From: Mycolicibacterium peregrinum
GTDB lineage: Bacteria; Actinomycetota; Actinomycetes; Mycobacteriales; Mycobacteriaceae
Assembly: GCF_001665625.1 (NCBI RefSeq)
Contig: NZ_LZSY01000179.1
Coordinates: 1-64,000 of the forward strand
DNA length: 64,000 nt
Direction of reading: 5' to 3'
Every line of letters begins with the position of its first letter. The stretch's first letter is position 1. The position numbers and the translations under genes were made by a program. Under the pieces are notes generated by a model. The model worked only from the letters and a program-made list of their open reading frames with translations. It did not search any database and was not told the DNA's origin. Positions 1-8,060 of the stretch are shown in pieces.

Positions 1-2057
1 ATCAGGTACTGATGGATGGGAGCCAGCTGCACCGGCCACGGGTCGCTGACGTCGACGGTGGCCTGATAGACCACCCGGGCCCGTCGTTCGTTCTCCGGCG
101 AGAAGAACGTGATCTTGACGTCCCAGCAATCGCAGTCGAGCCGACCGAACGGACTCTTGACCGCACTGATGCTCTCCAGTGAGTACAGGCTGGTGACATC
201 GCCGTCGACCAACTCGCCGGCCAGCAGTCCCTTGGCCATCACGTCCGAGAAGATGAAGGCGTTGGTGGCGGTGTAATTGATCGCGCGATCCGCCGACGAC
301 GAGCCGAGATTGCGAAGCTCGTAGTACACCTTGTCGAGCATCTGCCGCAGTTTGAGTTCGGTGCGGGACTCGGCCTTGGACCGGTCGATGCCGAGCTGGT
401 TGGTCAGCTTGTCGAAGTCGATCGCACCCAGCACCGCCTTGACGAGGTTGTTCTCGTTCCAGGTGTACAGCCCTCGGCGCTGCACGACGATCACCGGAAG
501 GCGTTGCCCGGCGAACGTTGTCACCGTGCGGTTGGTGAGGACACCGGGAAGCGATACCCGAGAGACGAAGTCGTCGTCCTCGGCCGGGAGCACCTGACAA
601 CGCAACGCATAGCGCAGCATCTCGTAGACGGCTTCGTGGTAGGTGACCTCGGCCTCGATCGCATAGATCGGGGTGAGGTTCAGGTTCATCGTCCAGATGA
701 GCTTGGTCGATTCCCACGGGTGCTTGTCGAGGTAGTTGGCGAGCTGGACCGCGTCGTACGGGTTGGGTTCGGTCACGATCGGTGTCTCGTCGGAGCTCTC
801 TGCCATCGGCATGAGTTGGCGGAAACCGTCGCGACGGGCTTCGGTACCGAAGTCGAACCCGATATTGCCCAGTGCGAACACGTTTGACACCGGTATCGGG
901 TGGGCTGACTGCGGCGGGGTCGGCGCCTCGTGCGCGGCCGATGCGGTCGTGGCCTCCTGGGATGCCGTGGATCCGCATGAGCAAGGGGCTCCACCGCACG
1001 ACGGCGCGACTCCGGTCGGGACCGGAACGGCATCGGGTGGTATCGGCGACGGCCCGGGATTCATCAGCCCGGAATCGGTTGGTGTCGCGTCGATTCCTGA
1101 ACTCGCGACGTGGGGGATCGGTGTGGTTGCCATGTCGGTCACTTTGTCTCCTTGTGTGATCAGCGCGTGTGCGCCGTGAACGTTGAGAATTCCCGCCAGG
1201 CAGCGGGGGTCTGAATCTCGGGCACAGGCCAGCGCGCTGGCGATCACTGCCCGTCGCACCTCGGCAACGTCGGTGCTGCCGTCTCGCCGCCGCTGAGCGG
1301 AGAGGAGCAGCGCGGCCAGGGCGCTCACGATCGGGGTGGCGAAACTTGAACCGGTGAGTTCGGCGATCGTGCCGCCCGGTATGGCGCCGGGAATCGCCTC
1401 GCCCGGCGCCAGCACGCCGCCCCGTGCATACCGGTCACCGAAGTTGCTCGACGGCAACGCAACTCCGTTTCGACCCAGTGCGCCGACGGCCAGCACGTTG
1501 GGCAGAGCGGCAGGAACGTGCAGGCAATCACACCCGTCATTGCCGGCTGCGGCAACGATGAGCACGCCGTTGCGCTCGCACGCCTCGACGGTGCGGGCGA
1601 GCAGGGGATCCGCTTCTCCGAGCTCGACGAGTTCGCCACCGCTGATATTGATCACATCTGCCCCGCTCATCATGGCGCGTTCGATGGCCCGGGCGAGGTC
1701 GAGTTGTGAGAGGTGTCCACTGGTGTCGGTGAAGATCGGGACCACCACGCCGCGACATCCGGCGGCCAGGCCCAGTGCTCCGGTGGCCGGTTGCCCGAAA
1801 ATGATGCTGGCCACGTGGGTGCCGTGGCCCGACATCGCGCCGGGGCCGGCCTCGTCGAGGACGAGCGAATCCGTACGGGTGATCCGGGCGTCGGCAAAGC
1901 ACGGGTGGGCAAGATCGACCGGCCCGTCCAGAATCGCGATGCACACCTCGGGGTCGGGAATTATGCTGTCCCGCAGTGACTTCAGCTCACCGAGGATGTA
2001 GTCGGTGTCGGCCGCCCGCACGGTCTGCGGTGGCTCGGTAGCCTGCACCTGGTTCAT
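1..2057 (-). CDS. PatA/PatG-family (cyanobactin maturation-type) subtilisin, 3' end outside window
   Basis: Partial gene: it starts at the ATG at 2057 and stays open to base 1, so about 685 codons are visible and the stop lies outside. Residues 35-270 are a subtilase (S8) domain with Asp44 (AILDGPVD), His78 (SGHGTHVAS), oxyanion Asn173 (AAAGND) and Ser238 (TGSSFATP), so the catalytic set is complete. A Pro/Ala-rich linker with a C-x4-C-x-C group (Cys354-Cys361) leads to a second domain beginning FALGNIGFDFGTEARRD, the hallmark of the C-terminal part of PatA/PatG proteases, which cleave or macrocyclise ribosomal peptides in cyanobactin pathways. No cyanobactin heterocyclase or prenyltransferase is visible here. 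Inside the linker an AAGGAG followed five bases later by GTG (1142) could start the C-terminal domain separately. The substrate is unknown; function in peptide maturation is inferred from family. Confidence 0.85.
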   Translation of the reverse strand, partial: MNQVQATEPPQTVRAADTDYILGELKSLRDSIIPDPEVCIAILDGPVDLAHPCFADARITRTDSLVLDEAGPGAMSGHGTHVASIIFGQPATGALGLAAGCRGVVVPIFTDTSGHLSQLDLARAIERAMMSGADVINISGGELVELGEADPLLARTVEACERNGVLIVAAAGNDGCDCLHVPAALPNVLAVGALGRNGVALPSSNFGDRYARGGVLAPGEAIPGAIPGGTIAELTGSSFATPIVSALAALLLSAQRRRDGSTDVAEVRRAVIASALACARDSDPRCLAGILNVHGAHALITQGDKVTDMATTPIPHVASSGIDATPTDSGLMNPGPSPIPPDAVPVPTGVAPSCGGAPCSCGSTASQEATTASAAHEAPTPPQSAHPIPVSNVFALGNIGFDFGTEARRDGFRQLMPMAESSDETPIVTEPNPYDAVQLANYLDKHPWESTKLIWTMNLNLTPIYAIEAEVTYHEAVYEMLRYALRCQVLPAEDDDFVSRVSLPGVLTNRTVTTFAGQRLPVIVVQRRGLYTWNENNLVKAVLGAIDFDKLTNQLGIDRSKAESRTELKLRQMLDKVYYELRNLGSSSADRAINYTATNAFIFSDVMAKGLLAGELVDGDVTSLYSLESISAVKSPFGRLDCDCWDVKITFFSPENERRARVVYQATVDVSDPWPVQLAPIHQYL

Positions 2058-2186
2058 AGCGCAATCGTGCGCGGCAGCAGGGCGTCCCACAATTGGCCTT
2101 CGGATGGATCTTGCCCGTGCCCCCTGTGGGGGTGGCGGATGTACCGAGCGGCGAACTCGGCCTATATCTTTCGGTCGATTTCCCAT

Positions 2187-2209
2187 CGTCGGCATTGACA
2201 TTGCCGACG
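2187..2209. promoter_or_regulatory. Perfect 8-bp inverted repeat in divergent intergenic region
   Basis: CGTCGGCA and TGCCGACG flank a 7-base spacer (TTGACAT). It sits between the PatA/PatG-like protease start (2057, leftward) and the small peptide gene (2232, rightward). The spacer contains a -35-like TTGACA. It could be an operator for the neighbouring LuxR-type protein; this is inference from position and symmetry only. Confidence 0.4.
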
Positions 2210-2231
2210 GCGCGGCAGTAACACGAAAGAC

Positions 2232-2456
2232 ATGGCATCAAAGCGGAGCAAGAGAAGCATCGAGCAGATGCGTCAGGATCTGTTCGCGGTCAAGGAACGT
2301 CAGGACGGACTACGGGCCGAGCATCGCAGGCTGATCCGCGAGCTCGACCTCAACTCGGGCGGTGAGTCGGCCATCCTTCGAGAGCAGCGCCGGTGGAATA
2401 CCTGCCCCCCTCCGTTGCGCCCATATGTCCGGCCTGCGCCGGCGCAGAATCCCTGA
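2232..2456 (+). CDS. Small basic peptide, candidate precursor or accessory of the PatA/PatG-like locus
   Basis: A 74-residue reading frame beginning with ATG 11 bases after a possible weak GAAAG ribosome site. Residues 1-55 are rich in Lys, Arg, Glu and Gln and look helical (for example EQMRQDLFAVKERQDGLR). The tail is short, Pro-rich and has a single Cys (CPPPLRPYVRP). It is divergent from the PatA/PatG-like protease, and its last 107 bases overlap the 3' end of the LuxR-type gene on the other strand. I do not recognise a family. A charged leader with a short distinct tail is what a ribosomal peptide precursor can look like, but no recognised leader motif or cleavage site is visible, so this is a weak inference; it may also be a chance frame. 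Confidence 0.35.
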   Translation: MASKRSKRSIEQMRQDLFAVKERQDGLRAEHRRLIRELDLNSGGESAILREQRRWNTCPPPLRPYVRPAPAQNP

Positions 2457-3102
2457 TTCTCGGCGCGTCCGCGCCGTGGCTGAGCTTGCGGGCCACGTAG
2501 GCCCGGCGCCGCACACCGAGTTTGCAGATCACGTTGTGGACATGGCTTTTCACCGTGCCGGGGGAGATGTGCAGGTGGTCGGCGATCTCCTTGTTGGTCA
2601 GCCCGTGTGCCAACAGCCAGGCCACTTCCTGCTCCCGCTCGGTGAGGCAGTTGCTCTGCCCGCCCGCGCGTCGGCCGCCGTTGGCCTCGATGCCGCGAAG
2701 TAGGGCGCCCGAGATCTCGTCGGAGCAGTGCGCCGCACCCCGGGACACATTGACCAGGGCGTGACACAGCTGGTCGACGGAGGCGTTGCGTCCGACCAGT
2801 CCTGCCGCGCCCGCGCTTGCCCAGGCCATCGCCTGACCGGGATCGTCATCGAGTGCGACCGCGATCAGTTTTCGCGGCGGGTCGCAGCGGCGTAGCGCTG
2901 CTGCGGACTCCAGCGCCAAGCGGGTACTGACCTCGATCACCACGATGTCGACGGGCGGGTCGATCCGCGCCAGGTCGCCCAGTGCGGCTGTGGCATCGGT
3001 CGCGGTCCCCACCATCTCGAATTCTGGGATGCGGTGGATCCATTCGGAGAGCAGTTCGGTCCATGCCCGTACCGCGACGATGGCGAAGACGTGGTGTTGC
3101 AT
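2350..3102 (-). CDS. LuxR/NarL-type regulator with degenerate receiver domain
   Basis: A 250-residue protein: residues 1-120 have the pattern of a response regulator receiver, and residues 150-210 are a LuxR-type helix-turn-helix (LTEREQEVAWLLAHGLTNKEI then HLHISPGTVKSHVHNVICKLGV, given in two pieces). The receiver lacks the usual acidic pair after the first strand (FAIVAVRAW), and the phosphoacceptor position reads DIVVIEV, with Glu where Asp is expected. Such a protein is unlikely to be switched by a histidine kinase and may be always active or respond to something else. About 40 residues follow the HTH with no recognisable domain and overlap the small peptide gene. No sensor kinase lies nearby. 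Likely targets are the two flanking subtilisin genes, by position. Confidence 0.8.
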   Translation of the reverse strand: MQHHVFAIVAVRAWTELLSEWIHRIPEFEMVGTATDATAALGDLARIDPPVDIVVIEVSTRLALESAAALRRCDPPRKLIAVALDDDPGQAMAWASAGAAGLVGRNASVDQLCHALVNVSRGAAHCSDEISGALLRGIEANGGRRAGGQSNCLTEREQEVAWLLAHGLTNKEIADHLHISPGTVKSHVHNVICKLGVRRRAYVARKLSHGADAPRIRDSAPAQAGHMGATEGGRYSTGAALEGWPTHRPS

Positions 3103-3253
3103 GATGTGTTCGCCGGGTCAGATCTGCCTGTACAGCAGGAAGTTCGGGGCCACTTGAAAATTCGACTCAAGCGTATTCATGGCACTTCCCCTACTGCCCC
3201 GAGTGACTGGCGTGTCAACCGATGGTAAGGAACCCGCCGACCCGCGGTATCGA

Positions 3254-3265
3254 GTAATCGACTAC
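3254..3265. promoter_or_regulatory. Candidate operator, copy 1 (GTAATCGACTAC)
   Basis: Imperfect palindrome matching copy 2 at 3370-3381 (GTAGTCGGCTAC) in 10 of 12 positions; outer arms GTA and TAC are identical. Two such copies 116 bases apart in a divergent promoter region suggest a binding site, most simply for the adjacent LuxR-type regulator. Inferred only. Confidence 0.35.
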
Positions 3266-3369
3266 GTGAGTTTTCCGATGTGCGGCCGCGACGGAACCGA
3301 CGCGCGTAAGCAGTGGGTGCGCTCCGATTCCGGGGACCGGTCGACGAGGGGATGCCATGAGTGATTCGG

Positions 3370-3381
3370 GTAGTCGGCTAC
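3370..3381. promoter_or_regulatory. Candidate operator, copy 2 (GTAGTCGGCTAC)
   Basis: Second copy of the GTArTCGrCTAC element, here with 4-bp arms GTAG/CTAC. It lies about 125-140 bases upstream of the candidate starts of the subtilisin gene. Confidence 0.35.
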
Positions 3382-3508
3382 TCGTGCCGCGTGGCCCGAA
3401 TCGAGCCAGGATCGTCAGCATGTCGATTTGGCACACGACCGCCTCCACAATGTCCGATCCTGTATTGAATGCCTTCTACTGGATCGAGCACAGTTCCGAG
3501 GTGTCGTG

Positions 3509-5392
3509 GTGAGTCCTGCTGACAGTGAAATCTGGGCCGTTCGGGTGCAGTGCGCCCTGTCGGGCCTGGCGGCCAAGGAGATCGACGCCAGTCCGCAAAA
3601 GCTGCTTGAGGCGGTGGCCGCCCGGTTTGCCTCACGTTTCGACCCCGATGATCGCCTCGGCGTAGACGGGGCGCCCCGGTGGCATCGCAGTGTGGACGCT
3701 GCCGTCGATCAACTGGTGCACCAGAAACTGGCGACGCGGCGCAGGCCGGCGAAGAAGGCCGGGGCTGATGCGGCGCAGCCGATCGTGCGGTTGACCCCGG
3801 CCGGTCGGACCGCCGCCGAGCAGGCGTGCTCACAGGCGATGACGCCCCCCGAGCGGGCCCGCACCGTGGCACCGGCCCCGGCCGAGCAGCCGCCGCACCG
3901 CGACCTGTTGGTGGCCGGGGTGATCACCCCGCCGCTGCGGGAGAAGTTCGTGGTGGGCCCCGGCGAGGATCCGGAGAAGGCTCGGGAAACGTTGTGGCCG
4001 ATCATGATCGAGCTGAACCTGCGCTACGCCGAAGGCGTGGCGGCAGCGGTCGCCCGCGTGCGTGAGCTGTGGCGACTGTTGGACGGACCAGGCGAACCGC
4101 TCGAGGTGGCCGACCAGTTCATGGTCGGCGAGTTGACGACCAGGCAGATCGAGGGCCTGGTGTCGGCGGATTCCGTGCCGCAGAGCTGGCCAGAGCGGGC
4201 GGTCTACCGGATCTGGCCAGACTTCGATGCCCACCCCCAGATCGATTCCTCCGGCAACACCGTCAAGGCGGTCCCGGCGCAGCGGGCCTTTGCCTGCTAT
4301 GGGTCGGGAATCGTCTGGGCGGTGGTCGATTCCGGGATTGACGAGACGCATCCGCACTTCACCGACCACGCCACCGTGAGTGATCCCGCGGTGCATGACC
4401 TGCACCGGGATTTCACCGTGTCCGGTGGCGAGAAGGCATTCGCACCGACCGCCCTGCAGGATGCCGACGGGCACGGATCCCACGTGGCGGGCATCATCGC
4501 CGGAGGGCTGGTCGGCAAGACCGCCGACGCTGTGTATGTGGCAGAAAAGCGTTTCAATGTCGGTGCACCCGAAGGCGATATACCCATACTGCAAAAGCGG
4601 GTGGTCAGCGATCCCAGTCGGCTGGCGGGGATGGCTCCGGAGGCCAAGCTGGTCAGTCTCAAGGTGTTGGGTCCCGGCGAGAAAGCCTCGCGGGTGAGCC
4701 GGGTGATGCGCGCCCTCGCCTACGTCCGGGAAGTCAATGCGGCGAGCGAGCGGATGCCCCGCATCCACGGTGTGAACCTGAGTCTGGGATACGAGTTCGC
4801 GGCGGAATGGTTCGCGTGCGGGCAGAGTCCGCTGTGTATCGAGGTCGACAAGACCGTGCGGTCGGGGGTGGTCGTGGTCGCCGCGGCGGGCAACAGCGGA
4901 TACGTGTCGCTCAATCCGCTGTTCACCACCGACGTCACGAAATTCAGCGCGGGCATGACGATCAACGACCCCGGCAACGCCCAGCGGGCGATCACCGTGG
5001 GGTCGACGCACCGCGACGCTCCGCACACGTCCGGAGTCTCCTACTTCTCGTCCAAGGGGCCGACCGGCGATGGTCGGTGCAAACCAGATCTGTTGGCTCC
5101 CGGTGAGCGCATCACGTCGGTCGCGGCAGGCAAATTCCGCAGCGATGTGCTGCGGCAGACCGACGCCCCGCCGCAGAGCGCGGCGATCTACATCGAGGCC
5201 ACCGGGACGAGCATGGCAGCACCGCACGTATCCGGTGCGGTTGCGGCATTTCTGTCCGTCCAGCGCGAGCTCATCGGGAACCCGGAGGAGATCAAACGCA
5301 TCTTCACCGAATCGGCTACCTCCCTCGGCCGGGACCCGGCATTCCAGGGCGGCGGTCTGCTGGATCTGATGCGTGCGTTGCAGTCCGTCTGA
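3509..5392 (+). CDS. Subtilisin-family (S8) serine protease with N-terminal extension
   Basis: A 627-residue protein from GTG at 3509; GTG at 3506 and TTG at 3428 are in-frame alternatives and none has a strong ribosome site. The catalytic residues are complete: Asp274 (VVDSGIDE), His322 (DGHGSHVAG), Asn462 (AAAGNSG) and Ser568 (GTGTSMAAPHVSG). About 250 residues precede the protease domain; residues 50-100 resemble a small winged-helix fold (VDAAVDQLVHQKLATRRR then IVRLTPAG). There is no signal peptide, so the enzyme is probably cytoplasmic, unlike secreted subtilisins or mycosins. The alpha/beta hydrolase gene follows after 31 bases with a good ribosome site, suggesting a two-gene operon. 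The substrate is unknown; the hydrolase partner is a candidate for cleavage activation (inference). Confidence 0.88.
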   Translation: MSPADSEIWAVRVQCALSGLAAKEIDASPQKLLEAVAARFASRFDPDDRLGVDGAPRWHRSVDAAVDQLVHQKLATRRRPAKKAGADAAQPIVRLTPAGRTAAEQACSQAMTPPERARTVAPAPAEQPPHRDLLVAGVITPPLREKFVVGPGEDPEKARETLWPIMIELNLRYAEGVAAAVARVRELWRLLDGPGEPLEVADQFMVGELTTRQIEGLVSADSVPQSWPERAVYRIWPDFDAHPQIDSSGNTVKAVPAQRAFACYGSGIVWAVVDSGIDETHPHFTDHATVSDPAVHDLHRDFTVSGGEKAFAPTALQDADGHGSHVAGIIAGGLVGKTADAVYVAEKRFNVGAPEGDIPILQKRVVSDPSRLAGMAPEAKLVSLKVLGPGEKASRVSRVMRALAYVREVNAASERMPRIHGVNLSLGYEFAAEWFACGQSPLCIEVDKTVRSGVVVVAAAGNSGYVSLNPLFTTDVTKFSAGMTINDPGNAQRAITVGSTHRDAPHTSGVSYFSSKGPTGDGRCKPDLLAPGERITSVAAGKFRSDVLRQTDAPPQSAAIYIEATGTSMAAPHVSGAVAAFLSVQRELIGNPEEIKRIFTESATSLGRDPAFQGGGLLDLMRALQSV

Positions 5393-5423
5393 CGAGTTCA
5401 TTCACGAGTCTCAAGGAGTCGAC

Positions 5424-6770
5424 ATGACCGAATCCATCAAAGGCAGGCCGTTGTGGCGGTTGGTATTCGACGCCGACGGTGATGTCGATGAGGCAACGCT
5501 GTCCGAACTGCGCGACAGTATCGGTGCGGAGGGGATCACCGATCTGGTGCTCTTCTCGCACGGCTGGAACAACGACGAGGCGGCGGCGGAGTCGTTGTAT
5601 GCCCGCTGGTTCGGGCTGCTCGCCGACCAGCTCGATCCGGACCGCAAGGTCGGTTTCGTCGGTATCCGCTGGCCGTCGCAGCTGTGGCGCGACGAACCGA
5701 TTCCGGACTTCGACGATGCGTCGGCAGCGGACGGAGGGGGCGCGGCGGCGCTGGACGAGCGGGCAGTGACGGTGGCCGGGCCGGCCACCATCGATCCCGC
5801 CGAGCTGAGGGATCTCAAGGACATGTTCCCCGACGGCAGCGAACATCTGGATGCCATCGCTGCCCTGTTGGAACAACCGCCCACCGCTGAGCGGGCCGGA
5901 AAGATGTTCGAGGAGTTGCGGAAGTTCAACGCGGCCACCAAAACCGGCTTCGACGACGGTGAGGAGGACAAGCCGGTGCAGGTCCCGGGCATGCTCGACG
6001 AACAGCGCCCCCCTGTCGACGTCTTCAACAAATTCGCCGACCGGTTGGCCGACGCCGGCGCGCAGTTCGGCGACGGCGGGGGAGGTGAGGCCGGTCTCGG
6101 CGATCTGGGCAGCAAGATCTGGCACGGTGCCAAGGAAGTCCTGCGCCAGCTGAGCTACTGGAAGATGAAGAACCGTGCCGGTGTCGTCGGCAAGGACGGG
6201 CTGGGCCCGGCAATCGATGACCTGGTCGGCGCCCACCCGAATCTGCGGATTCATCTGGTCGGCCACAGCTTCGGTGCCCGGCTGGTGTCGTTCGCGCTCG
6301 ACGGGATCGCCGATCGGACACCGTCACCGGTGAAATCGGTGACTCTGCTGCAGGGTGCGTTCTCCCGGTTCACCTTCACCAAGGGGCTGCCGTTCCGGGA
6401 CGGGGATGGCGCCCTGGTCGGGCGGCTGGCCCGGATCGACGGTCCGATGGCCGTCTGCTTCTCCAGCCACGACAAGGCATTGGGGACGTTCTACCCGCTG
6501 GCGTCACTGACGGCCGGCGAGGATGCGGCCGGCATCGAGGATCCCTTGGCGCGCTGGCGGGCCATGGGGGCGCTCGGGGCGTTTCGGACCGACATACTGC
6601 CCCTGGACGATGAGGGCACGACGTACCCGTTCCAGCCCGGTCAGATCCTGAGTCTGGATTCGTCGGACGTGGTGGCCAAGGAGGACGGCCCATCGGGTGC
6701 GCACAGCGACATCTTCCACAAGGAACTCAGTTGGGTTGCCGCGACTGCCGGGAAATTGATTCGGGCTTGA
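5424..6770 (+). CDS. Alpha/beta hydrolase (lipase/esterase-like) paired with subtilisin
   Basis: A 448-residue protein. The ATG at 5424 is chosen because CAAGGAG lies at 5412-5417; an upstream in-frame start would overlap the protease gene. Residues 40-50 read LVLFSHGWNN, the oxyanion strand of an alpha/beta hydrolase, and Ser282 lies in the nucleophile elbow GHSFGARLV. Between these is a long acidic, low-complexity insertion (about residues 95-215) that could be a lid or a cleavable region. No signal peptide or membrane segment is seen. It is tightly linked to the upstream subtilisin. The substrate cannot be told from sequence; it could act on lipids or esters. The pairing of a cytoplasmic protease with a potentially lipolytic enzyme resembles protease-activated effector pairs, which is speculation here. 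Confidence 0.8.
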   Translation: MTESIKGRPLWRLVFDADGDVDEATLSELRDSIGAEGITDLVLFSHGWNNDEAAAESLYARWFGLLADQLDPDRKVGFVGIRWPSQLWRDEPIPDFDDASAADGGGAAALDERAVTVAGPATIDPAELRDLKDMFPDGSEHLDAIAALLEQPPTAERAGKMFEELRKFNAATKTGFDDGEEDKPVQVPGMLDEQRPPVDVFNKFADRLADAGAQFGDGGGGEAGLGDLGSKIWHGAKEVLRQLSYWKMKNRAGVVGKDGLGPAIDDLVGAHPNLRIHLVGHSFGARLVSFALDGIADRTPSPVKSVTLLQGAFSRFTFTKGLPFRDGDGALVGRLARIDGPMAVCFSSHDKALGTFYPLASLTAGEDAAGIEDPLARWRAMGALGAFRTDILPLDDEGTTYPFQPGQILSLDSSDVVAKEDGPSGAHSDIFHKELSWVAATAGKLIRA

Positions 6771-6792
6771 GCTCGCCCTCTGTTACGTGCGC

Positions 6793-7983
6793 CTATGCGG
6801 CAATCAGCTTGAGAGGCAAGTGCTCGTGGCGGCGGATGATGTTGTTGACCGCCCATTTGGGCGTACCCGCTAGCTCGATCCGCTCCACGCGCTCGAGCAG
6901 CGCCCGCAACATCGCGGTTGTTTCCAAGCGCGCCAAGCCCTGTCCGGCGCAGGCGTGGGCACCGTGTCCGAAACCGACGTGACGCCGGCCGTCACGTCGG
7001 ATGTCGAAGTCCGCTGGGTTTTCCCACTCGCGTTCGTCACGATTGGCCGAGGCATAGATCACCAGGACTCGCGCGCCCCAGGCGATTGGCACTCCAGCGA
7101 TTTCAGTGGGCTGCGCGGTGCTCCGCGCAAAGGCGCGCAGCGGTGGCTCGTAGCGGATGGTTTCATTGACGGCGTTTGGCAAGAGGTCGGGTTCGTCTTT
7201 GAGCAGTTGCCACTGGTCGGGGTGGTTGGCGAAAAGATTCAGCGCATTGGCGATAGCGCTCATCGTGGTATCGATCGACGGGGCGATGTAGTCGACGAGC
7301 AACGGCGGGCACTCGTGGTGCGCCAGTTTGCCTTCGTCCGCGGCGGCAAGCAGCTCATCCGCCATGCTGCCCTCGATGACGTTGCGCTCGCGAACCACGC
7401 GCCGGGCGAACCGCAGCATACGTATAGTTTTGGGTACTGCCTTGATCGCCTGCCAGTTGAGCGGACCGAGTACGTCGAACGTCGCTCCGGCCCAGGCAAC
7501 CAGGTGATCGCGTTGATCGCGGGGCCAACCGATGAGGTCGGGCACGACGGCCAGCGGCAGCGCGGCCGCGAGGTCGTTGACACCGTCGATCTCGCGCTTG
7601 TGGAGCGCAGTTTCAACGACGCTACGGGCCGTGTCATCGACGGTGTCGCTGATGGCACGCAGAGCACGTGGCAGCATGCGGTGCGCGACGCGCTTGCGGC
7701 GTTGTTCGTGCTCGACACCATCGCTGTTGAGCGTGGTGCCGTGCGACATTCGGTTGGTGATCGGATTCAGTGCCACACCGTGGCCCGAGAGAAAGGTCTT
7801 GTCGTCGCGTAGCGCCGATTTGCACTCGGCATAACGCGGCACCGCATACGCCCGTTGCTTCGCCAGCCACACCACCGGACCGAGGTCACGCATTCGCTGG
7901 TAGTGGGGGTAGGGGTCGGTGATGGCGTCGACAGAGTAGATGTCGGGTTCGTAGATGGGGAGGCCGGCAGGTGGGCGTCGCAT
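6793..7983 (-). CDS. Cytochrome P450
   Basis: A 396-residue bacterial class P450. The haem signature GFGHGAHACAG places the thiolate ligand at Cys345; the I-helix reads APSIDTTMSAIAN with the acid-Thr pair; an ExxR-type segment (ETIRYEPPLRAFAR) is also present. I chose the ATG at 7983 because AGAGGA lies seven bases before it; the ATG at 7998 has no ribosome site. No ferredoxin or ferredoxin reductase gene is adjacent, so redox partners must come from elsewhere. It is the last gene of the minus-strand catabolic operon, 77 bases after the amidohydrolase gene, and probably hydroxylates or demethylates the operon's substrate (inference). Confidence 0.93.
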   Translation of the reverse strand: MRRPPAGLPIYEPDIYSVDAITDPYPHYQRMRDLGPVVWLAKQRAYAVPRYAECKSALRDDKTFLSGHGVALNPITNRMSHGTTLNSDGVEHEQRRKRVAHRMLPRALRAISDTVDDTARSVVETALHKREIDGVNDLAAALPLAVVPDLIGWPRDQRDHLVAWAGATFDVLGPLNWQAIKAVPKTIRMLRFARRVVRERNVIEGSMADELLAAADEGKLAHHECPPLLVDYIAPSIDTTMSAIANALNLFANHPDQWQLLKDEPDLLPNAVNETIRYEPPLRAFARSTAQPTEIAGVPIAWGARVLVIYASANRDEREWENPADFDIRRDGRRHVGFGHGAHACAGQGLARLETTAMLRALLERVERIELAGTPKWAVNNIIRRHEHLPLKLIAA

Positions 7984-8060
7984 TGATGGTCCTCTCATGA
8001 CTTTGGCGGTGGACGATTACGCGTGGAGCGTCCGGTAGGACGGCGAAGGATCGCTGTTGC

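Larger units (their letters stand above)
3103..3508. other. Divergent intergenic region, LuxR-type gene / subtilisin gene
   Basis: About 400 bases without a convincing gene. It holds two near-identical palindromic elements of consensus GTArTCGrCTAC at 3254-3265 and 3370-3381 (listed separately). I see no clear -35/-10 pair that I would commit to. Confidence 0.5.

Noticed and set aside
3830..5401. A 523-codon minus-strand frame opposite the subtilisin gene
   Set aside because: Shadow of a GC-rich coding region; the subtilisin frame has all catalytic motifs.
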